A DNA stretch of 64,000 nucleotides, taken from [Eubacterium] yurii (GTDB lineage Bacteria; Bacillota; Clostridia; Peptostreptococcales; Filifactoraceae). This document shows positions 44,782 through 54,085 of this stretch, in pieces; positions within the stretch are counted from its first letter, which is position 1, and the number at the start of each line of letters is the position of its first letter. The notes beneath the pieces were generated by a model, which searched no databases, was not told the DNA's origin, and saw nothing but the letters and a program-made list of their open reading frames with translations. The stretch covers positions 114,858 through 178,857 of the forward strand of contig FUZS01000006.1 in assembly GCA_900167215.1 (NCBI GenBank), given 5' to 3'. A program made the translations under genes and the position numbers.

Positions 44782-44899
44782 ATACTAATCGCCATTTATG
44801 ATAGTAAGTATCTATTTCAAACTGACATTATATATTATATGTTTTACAATGACCTTGTTATGATGTAATTACATGGCCTTTTAATAAGTTTTTAGTATA
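44782..44899 (+). repeat. Dispersed 118-bp element, copy E
   Basis: Starts ATACTAATCGCCATTTATG and ends AAGTTTTTAGTATA; shares AAGTATCTATTT with copy D and the TGTAATTACATGGCCTTT block with copies A, C and F. It is placed directly upstream of the Imm1-like gene. The following gap up to 45315 is AT-rich, without a gene I can support. Confidence 0.8.
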
Positions 44900-45315
44900 A
44901 GTTTGAAAATCAAAATAAAAAATCAATTAAATAAATATAATTTCTAATTTTACAAAGCATTTCTAAAATACAATGTCCTACTTAGCTTGATACTATTTTT
45001 AATCTTTGAATCAGCTATTAATACTATAATCTAATTAATCTATGGATAATAATCATCAATAGTTTTTTAATAGTATATGATTTATGGCTTTATTTTAAAT
45101 GTATTGATAATACTATATCCATTAGTTTATTAGATTTTAACATAAGTATTTAATTCAAATAATATAGGCTTTTTAATTTACATATACTTATAAGATTAAT
45201 TATCCATCATTATATTGAATGTACATTTAAGTATCTAATAAAAATCAATTTTTTAAAATAGCTTAAAATTCAATAGTAGCTTAAAAAGTAATCATGAGAT
45301 ATTAAAAAATTTTTG

Positions 45316-46257
45316 TTAAATAAGCTTTAGCAGACTCAAGGAAAATACCCACATAAAGATCGTAAAACAAGAGATTACAGTAGAAAATACTACTAATTGT
45401 GTGGAAAGTTCACTGTCACATCCCATTTGTTGAGCCATAATTGCTGAACTGACAGCAATAGGTGCGCAGTACATAGCTATCAGTGCGACTATTTTTTCAG
45501 GAGAAAAGCCAAGCAATATTGCAAGACTAAGAAAAATTAGCGGTACAATTAATAGTTTTGCACTAAGTGTAACTATTAAATCCTTCATATTAGAAGATAC
45601 TGATGAAAAGTCAAGATCTGCTCCCAGTAAAAACATAGGTAATACTCCACCTAATTTTGATAAATCTATGACTGCCTTGTCAATAAAAATAGGAAGATTA
45701 ATACCTGTAACAGATATCAATATACCTGATAATGATGCTATAATCATAGGATTTTTAATAACTTGAAGAGCTATTTCTTTTAATTTTATCTTACTTTGTC
45801 CACCATAAATAGATAATATAACAACAGCAAAAAAATTATACAAAGGGATAACAACCATTATCAATATTGCAGCAGTCGCTGAAGCTTTTTCTCCTGCTAT
45901 ATGTGATGTTAGAGGTATTCCAAGAATTACAAAGTTGCTTCTGTACATTCCTTGTATCATTGAGCCTTGCCTTTTTCTCTCTTTTTCGATAAAAGGTACT
46001 ATAAATATGCTAATAGCAATGATTACAACTATACTTATCATCGCATATATCAATAATTTTGCATCTATTATTTCTTTTATATTTGTGTGGATTATATTGC
46101 TAAAAGTGAGAATAGGTAGAAAAAATTTGAAGCATAGGGAGTTCATATTTCCAATAGTGTGCTTATCTAAAAGTTTGTATTTTTTTAAAAGATAACCCAT
46201 TATAACTATTAAAGTTATTGGCACTATAGCGTTAAATGCAATTTTGAAACTATCCAT
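45316..46257 (-). CDS. AEC-family (auxin efflux carrier-like) transporter
   Basis: The ATG at 46257 (313 residues) lies six bases after AAAGGAG; the open frame extends further but without a site. About ten membrane spans in two halves. It starts DSFKIAFNAIVPITLIVIMG, with FFLPILTFSNII near 45, a loop rich in Lys/Arg (EKERKRQGSMIQGMYRSNFV) near 105-124 and GVLPMFLLGADLDF near 215, as in AEC proteins such as MleP and YfdV that export or exchange malate and other carboxylates. Substrate not determinable. The gap of about 560 bp upstream (to the next gene at 46824) holds only one supported feature, the promoter at 46754. Confidence 0.88.
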   Translation of the reverse strand: MDSFKIAFNAIVPITLIVIMGYLLKKYKLLDKHTIGNMNSLCFKFFLPILTFSNIIHTNIKEIIDAKLLIYAMISIVVIIAISIFIVPFIEKERKRQGSMIQGMYRSNFVILGIPLTSHIAGEKASATAAILIMVVIPLYNFFAVVILSIYGGQSKIKLKEIALQVIKNPMIIASLSGILISVTGINLPIFIDKAVIDLSKLGGVLPMFLLGADLDFSSVSSNMKDLIVTLSAKLLIVPLIFLSLAILLGFSPEKIVALIAMYCAPIAVSSAIMAQQMGCDSELSTQLVVFSTVISCFTIFMWVFSLSLLKLI

Positions 46258-46753
46258 GTCTTTCTCCTTTAGGATATTTTTGTTCAAAAAAATTTGATTT
46301 CAAAATATTTTTTACAAATTATATGTAAAAATTTATTTGCAATTGAAATATATAAATTAAAGTTTTACATTGATTTTGTCGAAGAATTAAAGTAATATAA
46401 GTAACTACAAACATAAATTGAACTGTTTATTACTACAATTATTCATACTAAAATCTATACTTTTTAACAAAAATAGTAGTTTTAACTATTCACATTTCAT
46501 TTGAAATTTAAATAATCTAAACTAAATTTTATATGAAATAAAATATTCAAAGTAAGATAATAATCACAAGCTCAATATTTGGTTTATAAATAAAAAAAGA
46601 ATAATAAGGTAGTGTAAAAATTTTTGATTTCAATAATATTTTACGACCTAAAATTATAACATAATGGGGGTAATTATAAAATACATATACAAAAAATATT
46701 TGATATAAGTTATTTCTTTTTTTCGATAATTGTACAAAAAAATTTATTATCAC

Positions 46754-46783
46754 TTGACAAATACACACTAAAAAAGTTAAAAT
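46754..46783 (+). promoter_or_regulatory. Promoter of the 132-residue gene and nfnAB
   Basis: TTGACA at 46754-46759 and TAAAAT at 46778-46783 with an 18-bp spacer, about 40 bp upstream of the next start codon. Confidence 0.65.
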
Positions 46784-46823
46784 TAGATGTTCAAAATAGT
46801 CATTAAATTAAAAGAGGACGGGT

Positions 46824-47222
46824 ATGTACCAAATATTCGGAGATGAGATATACAGTAGCTTGGATATATCAAGCTTGCTTAAAGAAAATTACGATATAGA
46901 TACTATAACTGATCTTACAAAATCAACTTCAAGAGAAGATACTATAGCCTTGAAGTGCAGTGTCCACATTGATAGAGTAATAAGTTGTGATTTTGATATG
47001 ACAGATATAAAACAATTTGAAGATCTAATGTCAAAATCTGAGGCATATATTGATGATGTTATAACTTCTTTGAAAATAAAATATTCACTTCATAAAATCA
47101 GAGCATATAAATATGATCAAATAAGTCAAAAGATAGTTTTTATAGTGTGTATTATGTACATTGAGTCTGCGAGAAAAAAGATAATTGATGTATTTAAGAG
47201 ATTGTTGAAAAATAATGATTAA
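46824..47222 (+). CDS. Unknown protein, 132 residues
   Basis: I do not recognise this protein. It opens with MYQIFGDEIYSSLDISSLLK and an acidic, likely soluble domain with two cysteines (45 and 55, in ALKCSVHIDRVISCDFDMTD). A helical middle (FEDLMSKSEAYIDDVITSLK) and a basic C-terminus (RKKIIDVFKRLLKNND) follow; a hydrophobic strand IVFIVCIMYIESA precedes the tail but is too short to be a clear membrane anchor. AAAAGAGGACGGGT lies before the ATG and a good promoter upstream. nfnA begins 41 bases after its stop, so it is probably the first gene of the nfnAB transcript. Its role is unknown. Confidence 0.8.
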   Translation: MYQIFGDEIYSSLDISSLLKENYDIDTITDLTKSTSREDTIALKCSVHIDRVISCDFDMTDIKQFEDLMSKSEAYIDDVITSLKIKYSLHKIRAYKYDQISQKIVFIVCIMYIESARKKIIDVFKRLLKNND

Positions 47223-47263
47223 AAAATTTTCATTAATATATATAATTTAAGAAAGGAAAATAT

Positions 47264-48157
47264 ATGTATAAAATAGTAGCTAAAAGAATGTTGCAAAGCA
47301 ATATATGTCTTATGGATGTTGAAGCCAAGAGATGTGCACATTCTTTTTTACCGGGTCAGTTTCTTGTAGTAAAAATGGATGAAAAAGGGGAGAGAATCCC
47401 TCTTACCATCTGTGATGTCAATAAGGAAAAGGGATTGATAACGATAGTGTTTCAGACAGTAGGTGATTCTACAAATAGAATGGCGCTTTTAGAGGTAGGA
47501 GATTATTTTGAAGATGTCGTAGGACCTCTTGGTAATCCGTCGGAATTGGTGGAAAAATCAAAAGAAGAACTTCAAAAGATGAATATAGTATTTATAGCAG
47601 GTGGTGTTGGTGCTGCTCCTGTATATCCGCAAGTAAAGTATCTTCATGAAATAGGGGTTGACTGTGATGTTATTATAGGTGCAAGATCAAAGGATATATT
47701 GATACTTGATGAAGAAATGGGAAAGGTCTGTAAAAATCTATATTTGGCAACGGATGATGGTAGTCTCGGATTCCATGGAAATGCTTCTCAATGTCTTGAA
47801 GATTTGGTTAAAAACAAGGGAGAGAAGTATGACCATGCCGTGATTATAGGGCCTATGATAATGATGAAATTTACTACAATGATGACAAAAAGTCTTGGTA
47901 TTCCTACAGTAGTATCATTAAACAGTATAATGGTTGATGCTACAGGTATGTGCGGTGCATGTAGAGTATCTGTCGGTAAAGAAGTCAAATTTACCTGTGT
48001 AGACGGTCCGGAATTTGACGGATATGAAGTAAATTTTGATGAAGCAATGAGAAGACAGACTATGTATAAAACTGAAGAGGGCAAAAAATTGTTAAGGCAA
48101 AAAGATAAGGGTACTCATGGTAAAAATCCTTATTGTGATTGCAAGGAGGAAGAATAA
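47264..48157 (+). CDS. nfnA: NfnA: FAD/2Fe-2S subunit of NADH-dependent ferredoxin:NADP+ oxidoreductase
   Basis: 297 residues of the sulfide/dihydroorotate dehydrogenase-like FAD/NAD-binding family. FAD domain: SFLPGQFLVVKMDEKGERIP near 26-45. NAD domain: IVFIAGGVGAAPVYPQVKYL near 108. The 2Fe-2S loop reads DATGMCGACRVSVGKEVKFTC near 227-247, then VDGPEFDGYEVNFDEAMRRQ, a strong signature. In Clostridium and Thermotoga NfnAB couples NADH and reduced ferredoxin to NADP+ reduction by flavin-based bifurcation in the cytosol. The nfnB start is three bases after its stop codon. Confidence 0.93.
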   Translation: MYKIVAKRMLQSNICLMDVEAKRCAHSFLPGQFLVVKMDEKGERIPLTICDVNKEKGLITIVFQTVGDSTNRMALLEVGDYFEDVVGPLGNPSELVEKSKEELQKMNIVFIAGGVGAAPVYPQVKYLHEIGVDCDVIIGARSKDILILDEEMGKVCKNLYLATDDGSLGFHGNASQCLEDLVKNKGEKYDHAVIIGPMIMMKFTTMMTKSLGIPTVVSLNSIMVDATGMCGACRVSVGKEVKFTCVDGPEFDGYEVNFDEAMRRQTMYKTEEGKKLLRQKDKGTHGKNPYCDCKEEE

Positions 48158-48159
48158 TA

Positions 48160-49590
48160 ATGGGAGAAGTAAAACCTTTAATTAAAAATACAAAACCAAA
48201 ATCTTTGAGAGTTCCTGTAAGAGAACAGGATCCGCATGAAAGAGCTACAAACTTTGATGAAGTTTGTTACGGATATAATCTTGAAGAAGCTATAGAAGAA
48301 TCAAAGAGATGTCTAAGTTGTAAAAATGCAAGGTGTATAGGTACTTGTCCGGTAGGTATAAATATACCTGAATTCATTAAGAAGATAATAGAAAAAGATA
48401 TAGAAGGTGCCGGCAGAATAATAGCAGAATCTTCGGCATTGCCTGCTGTATGCGGTAGAGTGTGTCCTCAAGAGTCACAATGCGAGATGACATGTATAAT
48501 GGGGATAAAAAATGAACCTGTTTCAATAGGTAAGTTGGAAAGATTTGTAGCAGATACTAATATGAAAAATGGAGTTGTATTTGGTGAAAAATTACCTCCA
48601 AAAAATATAAAGGTAGCTATTATAGGAGCCGGTCCGGCAGGACTTACTGCTGCAGGAGATTTGGCGAGAAAAGGCTATGATGTGACAATTTTTGAGGCTC
48701 TTCACAAAGCCGGTGGTGTACTTGTCTATGGTATACCTGAGTTCAGACTACCTAAGGAAGATATAGTAAAAAATGAAATTCAAAATATAATAAACTTAGG
48801 AGTGAAGATAGAAACTAATGTAGTTGTTGGTAGGACTGTAACTATAGAACAACTTATGAATGAGGAAGATTTCAAGGCTGTATTTATAGGCTCAGGTGCC
48901 GGACTCCCTAAGTTTATGGGAATTCCTGGAGAAACTGCAAATGGAGTATTTTCTGCAAATGAGTTCCTAACAAGAGCTAATCTTATGAAGGCTGTTGATG
49001 ACAGCTATGATACACCTGTAAAAAAGAGTGAGCATTGCGTGACTGTTGGTGGTGGTAATGTTGCAATGGATGCTGCAAGAACTATATTAAGATTGGGTTC
49101 TAAGTCTACAATAGTTTATAGACGTTCAATGGAAGAGCTTCCTGCAAGAGTGGAAGAAGTACATCATGCTAAAGAAGAGGGCGTAAACTTTGAGCTTCTT
49201 ACAAATCCTGTAGAAATATTGGAAGATGAAAAAGGGAATGTAAAAGGTATAAAATGTGTTAGAATGGAACTTGGTGAACCTGATGAATCAGGAAGAAGGT
49301 CTCCTAAGGTAATAGAAGGTTCTGAATTTGTAATTGAATGTGATACAGTAATAATGTCGCTTGGAACCTCTCCTAACCCTCTTATCAGTTCTACAACATC
49401 AGGTCTTGAGATAAATAAGCATAAATGTATAATAGTTGATGAAGCTACAGGAAAAACTTCAGTAGAAGGTGTTTATGCCGGCGGAGATGCTGTTACAGGA
49501 GCTGCAACGGTTATTCTTGCAATGGGAGCAGGAAAGGTGGCTGCAAAAGCTATGGATGAGTATTTGGTAGAAAAATACAATTTAAAATAG
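48160..49590 (+). CDS. nfnB: NfnB: GltD-like FAD/4Fe-4S subunit of the bifurcating transhydrogenase
   Basis: The ATG at 48160 (476 residues) follows AAGGAGG located in the end of nfnA. The N-terminal cluster domain holds CLSCKNARCIGTCPVGIN (about 45-62) and AVCGRVCPQESQCEMTC (about 90-106). The first Rossmann FAD site is VAIIGAGPAGLTAAGDLARK, the second nucleotide site VTVGGGNVAMDAARTILRLG, and the ending GVYAGGDAVTGAATVILAMG, all as in the GltD / homotetrameric glutamate synthase-like family. With nfnA beside it, the NfnB assignment is well supported. Confidence 0.94.
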   Translation: MGEVKPLIKNTKPKSLRVPVREQDPHERATNFDEVCYGYNLEEAIEESKRCLSCKNARCIGTCPVGINIPEFIKKIIEKDIEGAGRIIAESSALPAVCGRVCPQESQCEMTCIMGIKNEPVSIGKLERFVADTNMKNGVVFGEKLPPKNIKVAIIGAGPAGLTAAGDLARKGYDVTIFEALHKAGGVLVYGIPEFRLPKEDIVKNEIQNIINLGVKIETNVVVGRTVTIEQLMNEEDFKAVFIGSGAGLPKFMGIPGETANGVFSANEFLTRANLMKAVDDSYDTPVKKSEHCVTVGGGNVAMDAARTILRLGSKSTIVYRRSMEELPARVEEVHHAKEEGVNFELLTNPVEILEDEKGNVKGIKCVRMELGEPDESGRRSPKVIEGSEFVIECDTVIMSLGTSPNPLISSTTSGLEINKHKCIIVDEATGKTSVEGVYAGGDAVTGAATVILAMGAGKVAAKAMDEYLVEKYNLK

Positions 49591-49661
49591 ATTTGTGTAG
49601 ATAATAATTATTTAAATTGCTGAATTTATTTTAACAAGCAAAAAATTAAATATAAAAATAT

Positions 49662-49700
49662 AGATTAAGGCACTCTACATAAAATAGGGTGCCTTAATCT
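49662..49700. terminator. Hairpin between nfnB and the M20 gene
   Basis: AGATTAAGGCAC (49662-49673) pairs perfectly with GTGCCTTAATCT (49689-49700), extended by CTA/TAG inside. No strong T-run is visible, but its place between convergent genes fits a shared terminator. Confidence 0.65.
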
Positions 49701-49701
49701 A

Positions 49702-50892
49702 TTAAAGCAATTTACTAATACTTTGTTGATGTTGTTTCTTTATATATTCAAGCAGTTTTGAATCAAGTAGTAAGTCTAATGCTGTGTATGCAAGTGCTTT
49801 TGAGCAAAATCTAATAGATTCAAGTCCGTACTCACTTCTTGCAGCTTCTTTAAATCCTTGAGTATGACCTATAATAGGATCTGTGGAAATCTTAAAATTA
49901 GGCTGAATGGTTGGAACTACATATGATACATTGCCTACATCGGATGAACCTATACTTTTTTTGCCAATACGGTCAATTTCATAACCTAATTCTTCTACAT
50001 GTTTGGCATAGATATCATCTAAAAGTGGAGTTATAACCATGTCGTCAACACTGTTTCCATACTGTTCCAGTTTAAATGTTGCTCCTGTTTGTAGTGCAGC
50101 GCCTTTTACTATATTTTCAAATTTAAATCTTAATTCTTGTACCTGTTTTTTAGTATTTGCTCTGAGATAAAACTTTGCTTCAGCAAATTCAGGAACGATG
50201 TTGGGAGCATCTCCACCTTTTGTAATTATTCCGTGTATTCTTACATCGTCAGTTACATGCTGTCTTAATGCGTTTACTGAGTTGAACACCTGTATTACAG
50301 CATCAAGAGCATTGATTCCGTCCCAAGGTGATGCTGATGAGTGAGCAGGTTTTCCGAAAAATTGTACTACTACGGGATCTATAGCCAGAGAGCTTGTGCT
50401 TACGCTGTTTCTGTCTGAAGGATGTGCACAAAGTGCAACATCCACATCATCAAAAAAATGTTCCCTTACAAAACTTCCTTTAGCGCTTCCATTTTCTCCA
50501 CCTTCTTCTCCGGGAGTGCCATATACTCTTACTTCTCCGCCTACTTCATCAATTATATTTTTAATTGCTGAGGCTGAGATGAGACTGTTGGCTCCAAAAA
50601 GATTATGACCGCAGGCGTGTCCAATTCCTACAAGTGCGTCATACTCTGCAAGATATACTATTACAGGACCTTTTTTGGCTGATTTGTAAGTTGCTGTAAA
50701 TCCTGTTCTATGACCTGCTACATCTACCTTAACATCAAAGCCTTCTTTTATAAGTCTGTCTGATAAGATTTTGCAAGATTTAAATTCATAATTGCTCACT
50801 TCCGGATTGTCATGAATTTCTAAGGCTATTTTTTTATAGTCTTCAATATTTTCATCAATAAATAAATTGATTTTTTCTTTTAGTTTTTTCAT
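49702..50892 (-). CDS. M20-family amidohydrolase
   Basis: The ATG at 50892 gives 396 residues and has GGAGA upstream; the open frame extends into the end of metQ without a site. M20 metal and catalytic motifs: AEYDALVGIGHACGHNLFG near 75-93 (His, Cys and His region), GTPGEEGGENGSAKG near 125 (general base Glu-Glu), GKPAHSSASPWDGINALDAV near 185 and IGHTQGFKEAARSE near the end. It belongs to the AbgB/YxeP-like amidohydrolases that free amino acids from N-acyl or amide conjugates. It lies 16 nt after metQ, so it may hydrolyse imported methionine derivatives; that is inference from context. Confidence 0.88.
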   Translation of the reverse strand: MKKLKEKINLFIDENIEDYKKIALEIHDNPEVSNYEFKSCKILSDRLIKEGFDVKVDVAGHRTGFTATYKSAKKGPVIVYLAEYDALVGIGHACGHNLFGANSLISASAIKNIIDEVGGEVRVYGTPGEEGGENGSAKGSFVREHFFDDVDVALCAHPSDRNSVSTSSLAIDPVVVQFFGKPAHSSASPWDGINALDAVIQVFNSVNALRQHVTDDVRIHGIITKGGDAPNIVPEFAEAKFYLRANTKKQVQELRFKFENIVKGAALQTGATFKLEQYGNSVDDMVITPLLDDIYAKHVEELGYEIDRIGKKSIGSSDVGNVSYVVPTIQPNFKISTDPIIGHTQGFKEAARSEYGLESIRFCSKALAYTALDLLLDSKLLEYIKKQHQQSISKLL

Positions 50893-50908
50893 TATTATTT
50901 CTCCGTTT

Positions 50909-51778
50909 TTACCAAACAGGTATTGATTGACCACCATATTGTTCTTCAAGTGCCTTTTTAGTTTCATCAGTTTGATATACTTCAACTATTTTTTTGAAGT
51001 CTTCTTTTTGAGCGTCATCTTTTTTAGCAGCTATTATATTCCAATAGTCTTTCATTCTCTCTTCTTTGTAATCTTCATATGCCAAAGCATCTTTTGCTAT
51101 TGTAAGCCCTGCTTCAAAAGCTACGCCATTGTTTATTATTGCAAAGTCAAGGTCAGGTAAAGATGCAGGTATTTGATTAGCAGCCATTTCAGTTATTTCA
51201 AGTTTTTTAGTATTTTCTTTTATATCAAGTAATGTTGGAAGATTGCCCTTTGACGGATCTAACTTAATATATCCAAGTGACTCCAAAAATTTCAATGCTC
51301 TACCACCGTTTGAAGTGTCGTTTGGAATTGCCACTTTCAATGCTCTGTCTGTAGGTAATTCTTTAAGGTCTTTTACTTTTTTAGAATATGCTCCCATAGG
51401 CGCAACTACCGTATATCCTATAGGTGTAAGATTGTCTATATTATTTTCTTTTATGAAATTTTCAAAATATATTTCAGTTTGAAATGCGTTGAGGTCTATG
51501 TCACCTGAAGAAAGTGCCTTATTAGGTTGGATATAGTCTGCAAATTCTACAAATTCCAAATCAATTCCGTCATTATTTAGCCTTTTTCTAACATTTTCCC
51601 AAACTCTGTGGTCTGTACCGTTAAGTCCTAATTTATACTTTCTTAATGTGGCTGTCTTATTTGAGTTTTGAGTATTGTCCTTATTTTCACTTTGAGTGTT
51701 GCTTGTTGATCCGCAAGCTGTCAATAGTAAGATTGATGATAAAGCTAAAGTTAGTATTTTTTTAATATTTTTTTTCAT
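50909..51778 (-). CDS. metQ: Methionine-type substrate-binding lipoprotein (NlpA family)
   Basis: 289 residues with a lipoprotein signal peptide: MKKNIKKILTLALSSILLLT then the lipobox Cys in LLTACGS. The mature part begins with an Asn/Ser/Thr linker, then YKLGLNGTDHRVWENVRKRL, LEFVEFADYIQPNKALSSGD and DLNAFQTEIYFENFIKENN, classic for NlpA/MetQ. It binds methionine (or other amino acids in paralogues) outside the membrane for MetNI. About 200 bp separates it from metI, with no obvious terminator. The M20 gene follows. Confidence 0.93.
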   Translation of the reverse strand: MKKNIKKILTLALSSILLLTACGSTSNTQSENKDNTQNSNKTATLRKYKLGLNGTDHRVWENVRKRLNNDGIDLEFVEFADYIQPNKALSSGDIDLNAFQTEIYFENFIKENNIDNLTPIGYTVVAPMGAYSKKVKDLKELPTDRALKVAIPNDTSNGGRALKFLESLGYIKLDPSKGNLPTLLDIKENTKKLEITEMAANQIPASLPDLDFAIINNGVAFEAGLTIAKDALAYEDYKEERMKDYWNIIAAKKDDAQKEDFKKIVEVYQTDETKKALEEQYGGQSIPVW

Positions 51779-51981
51779 GTTTCCTCCAAAAATTAAATAT
51801 ATAATATGATTTGTATACTCCTAAATTAAAATTTATATTTTAAATGACATATAACTGAAGTTTAAAAAATATAATTACTATAAGATTCTGTCATTTTACA
51901 AATAAAATAAATCAAAATTATGTTAGAGTATAAAATTAATAACAAAATAGTTTTTAAATTATGTTTTAAAATTAATTCTAA

Positions 51982-52656
51982 TTAATTATGAGATAATCTT
52001 CTATAGATGTCATCTCCTATAAACTGTACAAAAAATACAAGGATAATTATTATTACAAGAGTAAGAGTCATAAGATGAGGATTGAACATATTGTATCCGT
52101 ATCTTATAGCAAAGTCTCCAAGACCTCCTCCACCAACTGTTCCTGCAATTGCTGAATATCCTATAAGCCCAACTAAAGATAGGGTGATTCCCTGTACTAT
52201 CCCTCCAAGGCCTTCTCTAAGCAATACTTTTATAATGATGTCAAACTTAGAGAAACCCATTGCCGTATATGCTTCGATAACTCCTTTATCAACTTTTAAA
52301 AGAGCAAGTTCTACCTGTTTTGCCATGAAAGGTGACGAGGCTATTATAAGAGGAATTACTGCTCCCTTTACACCTATAGTAGTGTGAACAATTGCTCTAA
52401 CCAGCCAAGGTATTGAAGCTACCAGAATTACGAATGGAATGGAGCGAAGAATATTTATTATTTTAGACAATACAGAATTAAGAATTTTATTTTTCATAAG
52501 TCCATCTTCACCTGTAACTGCAAGAATAATTCCTATAGGTGTACCTAAGATTGTAGCAAATAAACCTGATATTCCAACCATTATACAAGTATCTTTAAAA
52601 GCCTTTACAAGTGAAGGTCCATATCTTATTAAATCTTCATTAATCTTGCTTATCAT
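51982..52656 (-). CDS. metI: Methionine ABC transporter permease
   Basis: 224 residues, five membrane spans. It has the MetI pattern: TCIMVGISGLFATILGTPIG near 23-42, LRSIPFVILVASIPWLVRAI near 70, IPLIIASSPFMAKQVELALL near 102 and the EAYTAMGFSKFDIIIKVLLR coupling helix near 125 (EAA-like motif). GGAGGTGATAAAAT precedes the ATG, which lies inside the end of metN (17-bp overlap). Confidence 0.94.
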   Translation of the reverse strand: MISKINEDLIRYGPSLVKAFKDTCIMVGISGLFATILGTPIGIILAVTGEDGLMKNKILNSVLSKIINILRSIPFVILVASIPWLVRAIVHTTIGVKGAVIPLIIASSPFMAKQVELALLKVDKGVIEAYTAMGFSKFDIIIKVLLREGLGGIVQGITLSLVGLIGYSAIAGTVGGGGLGDFAIRYGYNMFNPHLMTLTLVIIIILVFFVQFIGDDIYRRLSHN

Positions 52657-53662
52657 ATTTTATCACCTCCACTATTACATTATTATTTGTAAGATAGCTT
52701 ATTGCTTGGTTTACATTATCTTTTGCGCCGTCAATAGTTACTATCAATGTACCGTATGTTGTTTCGCAGAGTTTTTCAATACTTGCGAAAAGAATACTCG
52801 TAGTAACTCCGAATTTGCTGAAAAGTCCTGCTATAAAAGGATCATCAGCATTATCACCGATGAAATTAAGTTTATAAAAGTCCTTTTTTAACTCTTTTTG
52901 TTTTTCAGCCACTCCATCTTGATGTAGACTTTGTGAGATAAATTCCTTTGCAATAGAAGTCTTTGAATTTATAAAAACATCTATGAGATTACCCTGCTCA
53001 ACAATTTCTCCGCCGTCCATTACTGATACCTTATTACAGATATATTTTACCACATCCATTTGATGGGTGATTAGCACTACTGTAATCCCAAAGTCTTTTT
53101 TTATTTTTTTCAACAAATCAAGTATTGACTTTGTAGTATTAGGATCAAGAGCAGATGTAGCCTCATCGCATAGAAGTATAGACGGGTCGTTTGATAATGC
53201 TCTTGCTATTGCAACTCTCTGCTTTTGCCCACCACTTAATTGATTAGGGTATACATACTTTTTTTCTTCCAAATCTACTAATTTAAGAAGAGAGTCTACC
53301 TTTTTTTCAATTTCTTCTTTGCTTAAAGTTTTTAGATTTTTTAAAGGAGCTGCAATATTTTCATATACGTTGGCACTGTTCAATAAATTAAAGTTTTGGA
53401 ATATCATTCCAATTTTTTTTCTTAAATTTCTAAGAGACTTTTCATCTAAAAGGTTTATATCTGTACCCCCTATTTTGACTGTACCGTTGTCAGGTTTTTC
53501 TATAGAATTAATAAGTCGTATTAGTGTACTCTTACCGGCGCCACTATAACCTATTATTCCGTATATATCACCTTTTTCAATCTTAAGTGAAACATTCTTT
53601 AAAGCTTCGACTTTTTTATTTTTTAGATGAAATGTCTTACTTACATTGTTAATTTCAATCAT
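52640..53662 (-). CDS. metN: Methionine ABC transporter ATPase
   Basis: 340 residues. ATPase motifs: IIGYSGAGKSTLIRLINSIE (Walker A, about 36-55), QNFNLLNSANVYENI (Q-loop), LSGGQKQRVAIARAL (signature), ILLCDEATSALDP (Walker B) and ITHQMDVV. The C-terminal 90 residues form the NIL regulatory domain (LNFIGDNADDPFIAGLFSKF, then TYGTLIVTI), where methionine causes trans-inhibition in E. coli. First gene of metNIQ; a palindrome lies in its promoter. Confidence 0.95.
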   Translation of the reverse strand: MIEINNVSKTFHLKNKKVEALKNVSLKIEKGDIYGIIGYSGAGKSTLIRLINSIEKPDNGTVKIGGTDINLLDEKSLRNLRKKIGMIFQNFNLLNSANVYENIAAPLKNLKTLSKEEIEKKVDSLLKLVDLEEKKYVYPNQLSGGQKQRVAIARALSNDPSILLCDEATSALDPNTTKSILDLLKKIKKDFGITVVLITHQMDVVKYICNKVSVMDGGEIVEQGNLIDVFINSKTSIAKEFISQSLHQDGVAEKQKELKKDFYKLNFIGDNADDPFIAGLFSKFGVTTSILFASIEKLCETTYGTLIVTIDGAKDNVNQAISYLTNNNVIVEVIKYDKQD

Positions 53663-53694
53663 TTTTTCTCCAAATAAATAAGATTTATGTCTAA

Positions 53695-53723
53695 AGTATA
53701 CTAAATTGATTTAGTATTGTAAA
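53695..53723 (-). promoter_or_regulatory. metN promoter with palindromic operator in the spacer
   Basis: Read on the minus strand, TTTACA (53723-53718) and TATACT (53700-53695) are 17 bp apart. The spacer is covered by a perfect palindrome, ATACTAAAT-TG-ATTTAGTAT at 53698-53717, ideal for a repressor dimer. No S-box, T-box or other known methionine riboswitch was recognised upstream. The rest of the gap to 54085 holds no gene. Confidence 0.6.
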
Positions 53724-54085
53724 AAATTATATCAAAAATTAATATGGGGCATATTATAATTTCTTTTTTATAAAAAATCAAGAAAAATATTGAAAATACT
53801 GTATATTTAAAAACTATATTCAGTTATAAGTAAAATCTATAATAAAAATTTATTTAATAATTTATTCTTTACATATTTTCATAACAGAGTTATAATAACG
53901 GTGTTATATATGATATTAGTTTACATATAACTTGTATTCGCTCATATTAATAATTTTGAGTTTTTGTATTATTTCTAACAACATTGCTTTAATTTATTGC
54001 TATTACTGATTAGGCGTTTTGATTATTTTTTATTGTAGAGAGATTTTTTTTACATTATATATTTTATTAAAAAGAGGTGAGTGTA

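Noticed and set aside
46441..46560. A further inverted copy of the 118-bp element starting CATACTAAAATC
   Set aside because: Only one end resembles the family; the expected other end near 46560 is missing.
46547..46768. Minus-strand open frame of 73 codons in the gap before the nfnAB region
   Set aside because: GTG start without a ribosome site, composition like AT-rich noncoding DNA, and it overlaps the plus-strand promoter at 46754.
53663..54085. Possible S-box or T-box methionine riboswitch upstream of metN
   Set aside because: None of the conserved sequence blocks of these leaders is present; only the palindromic promoter is seen.
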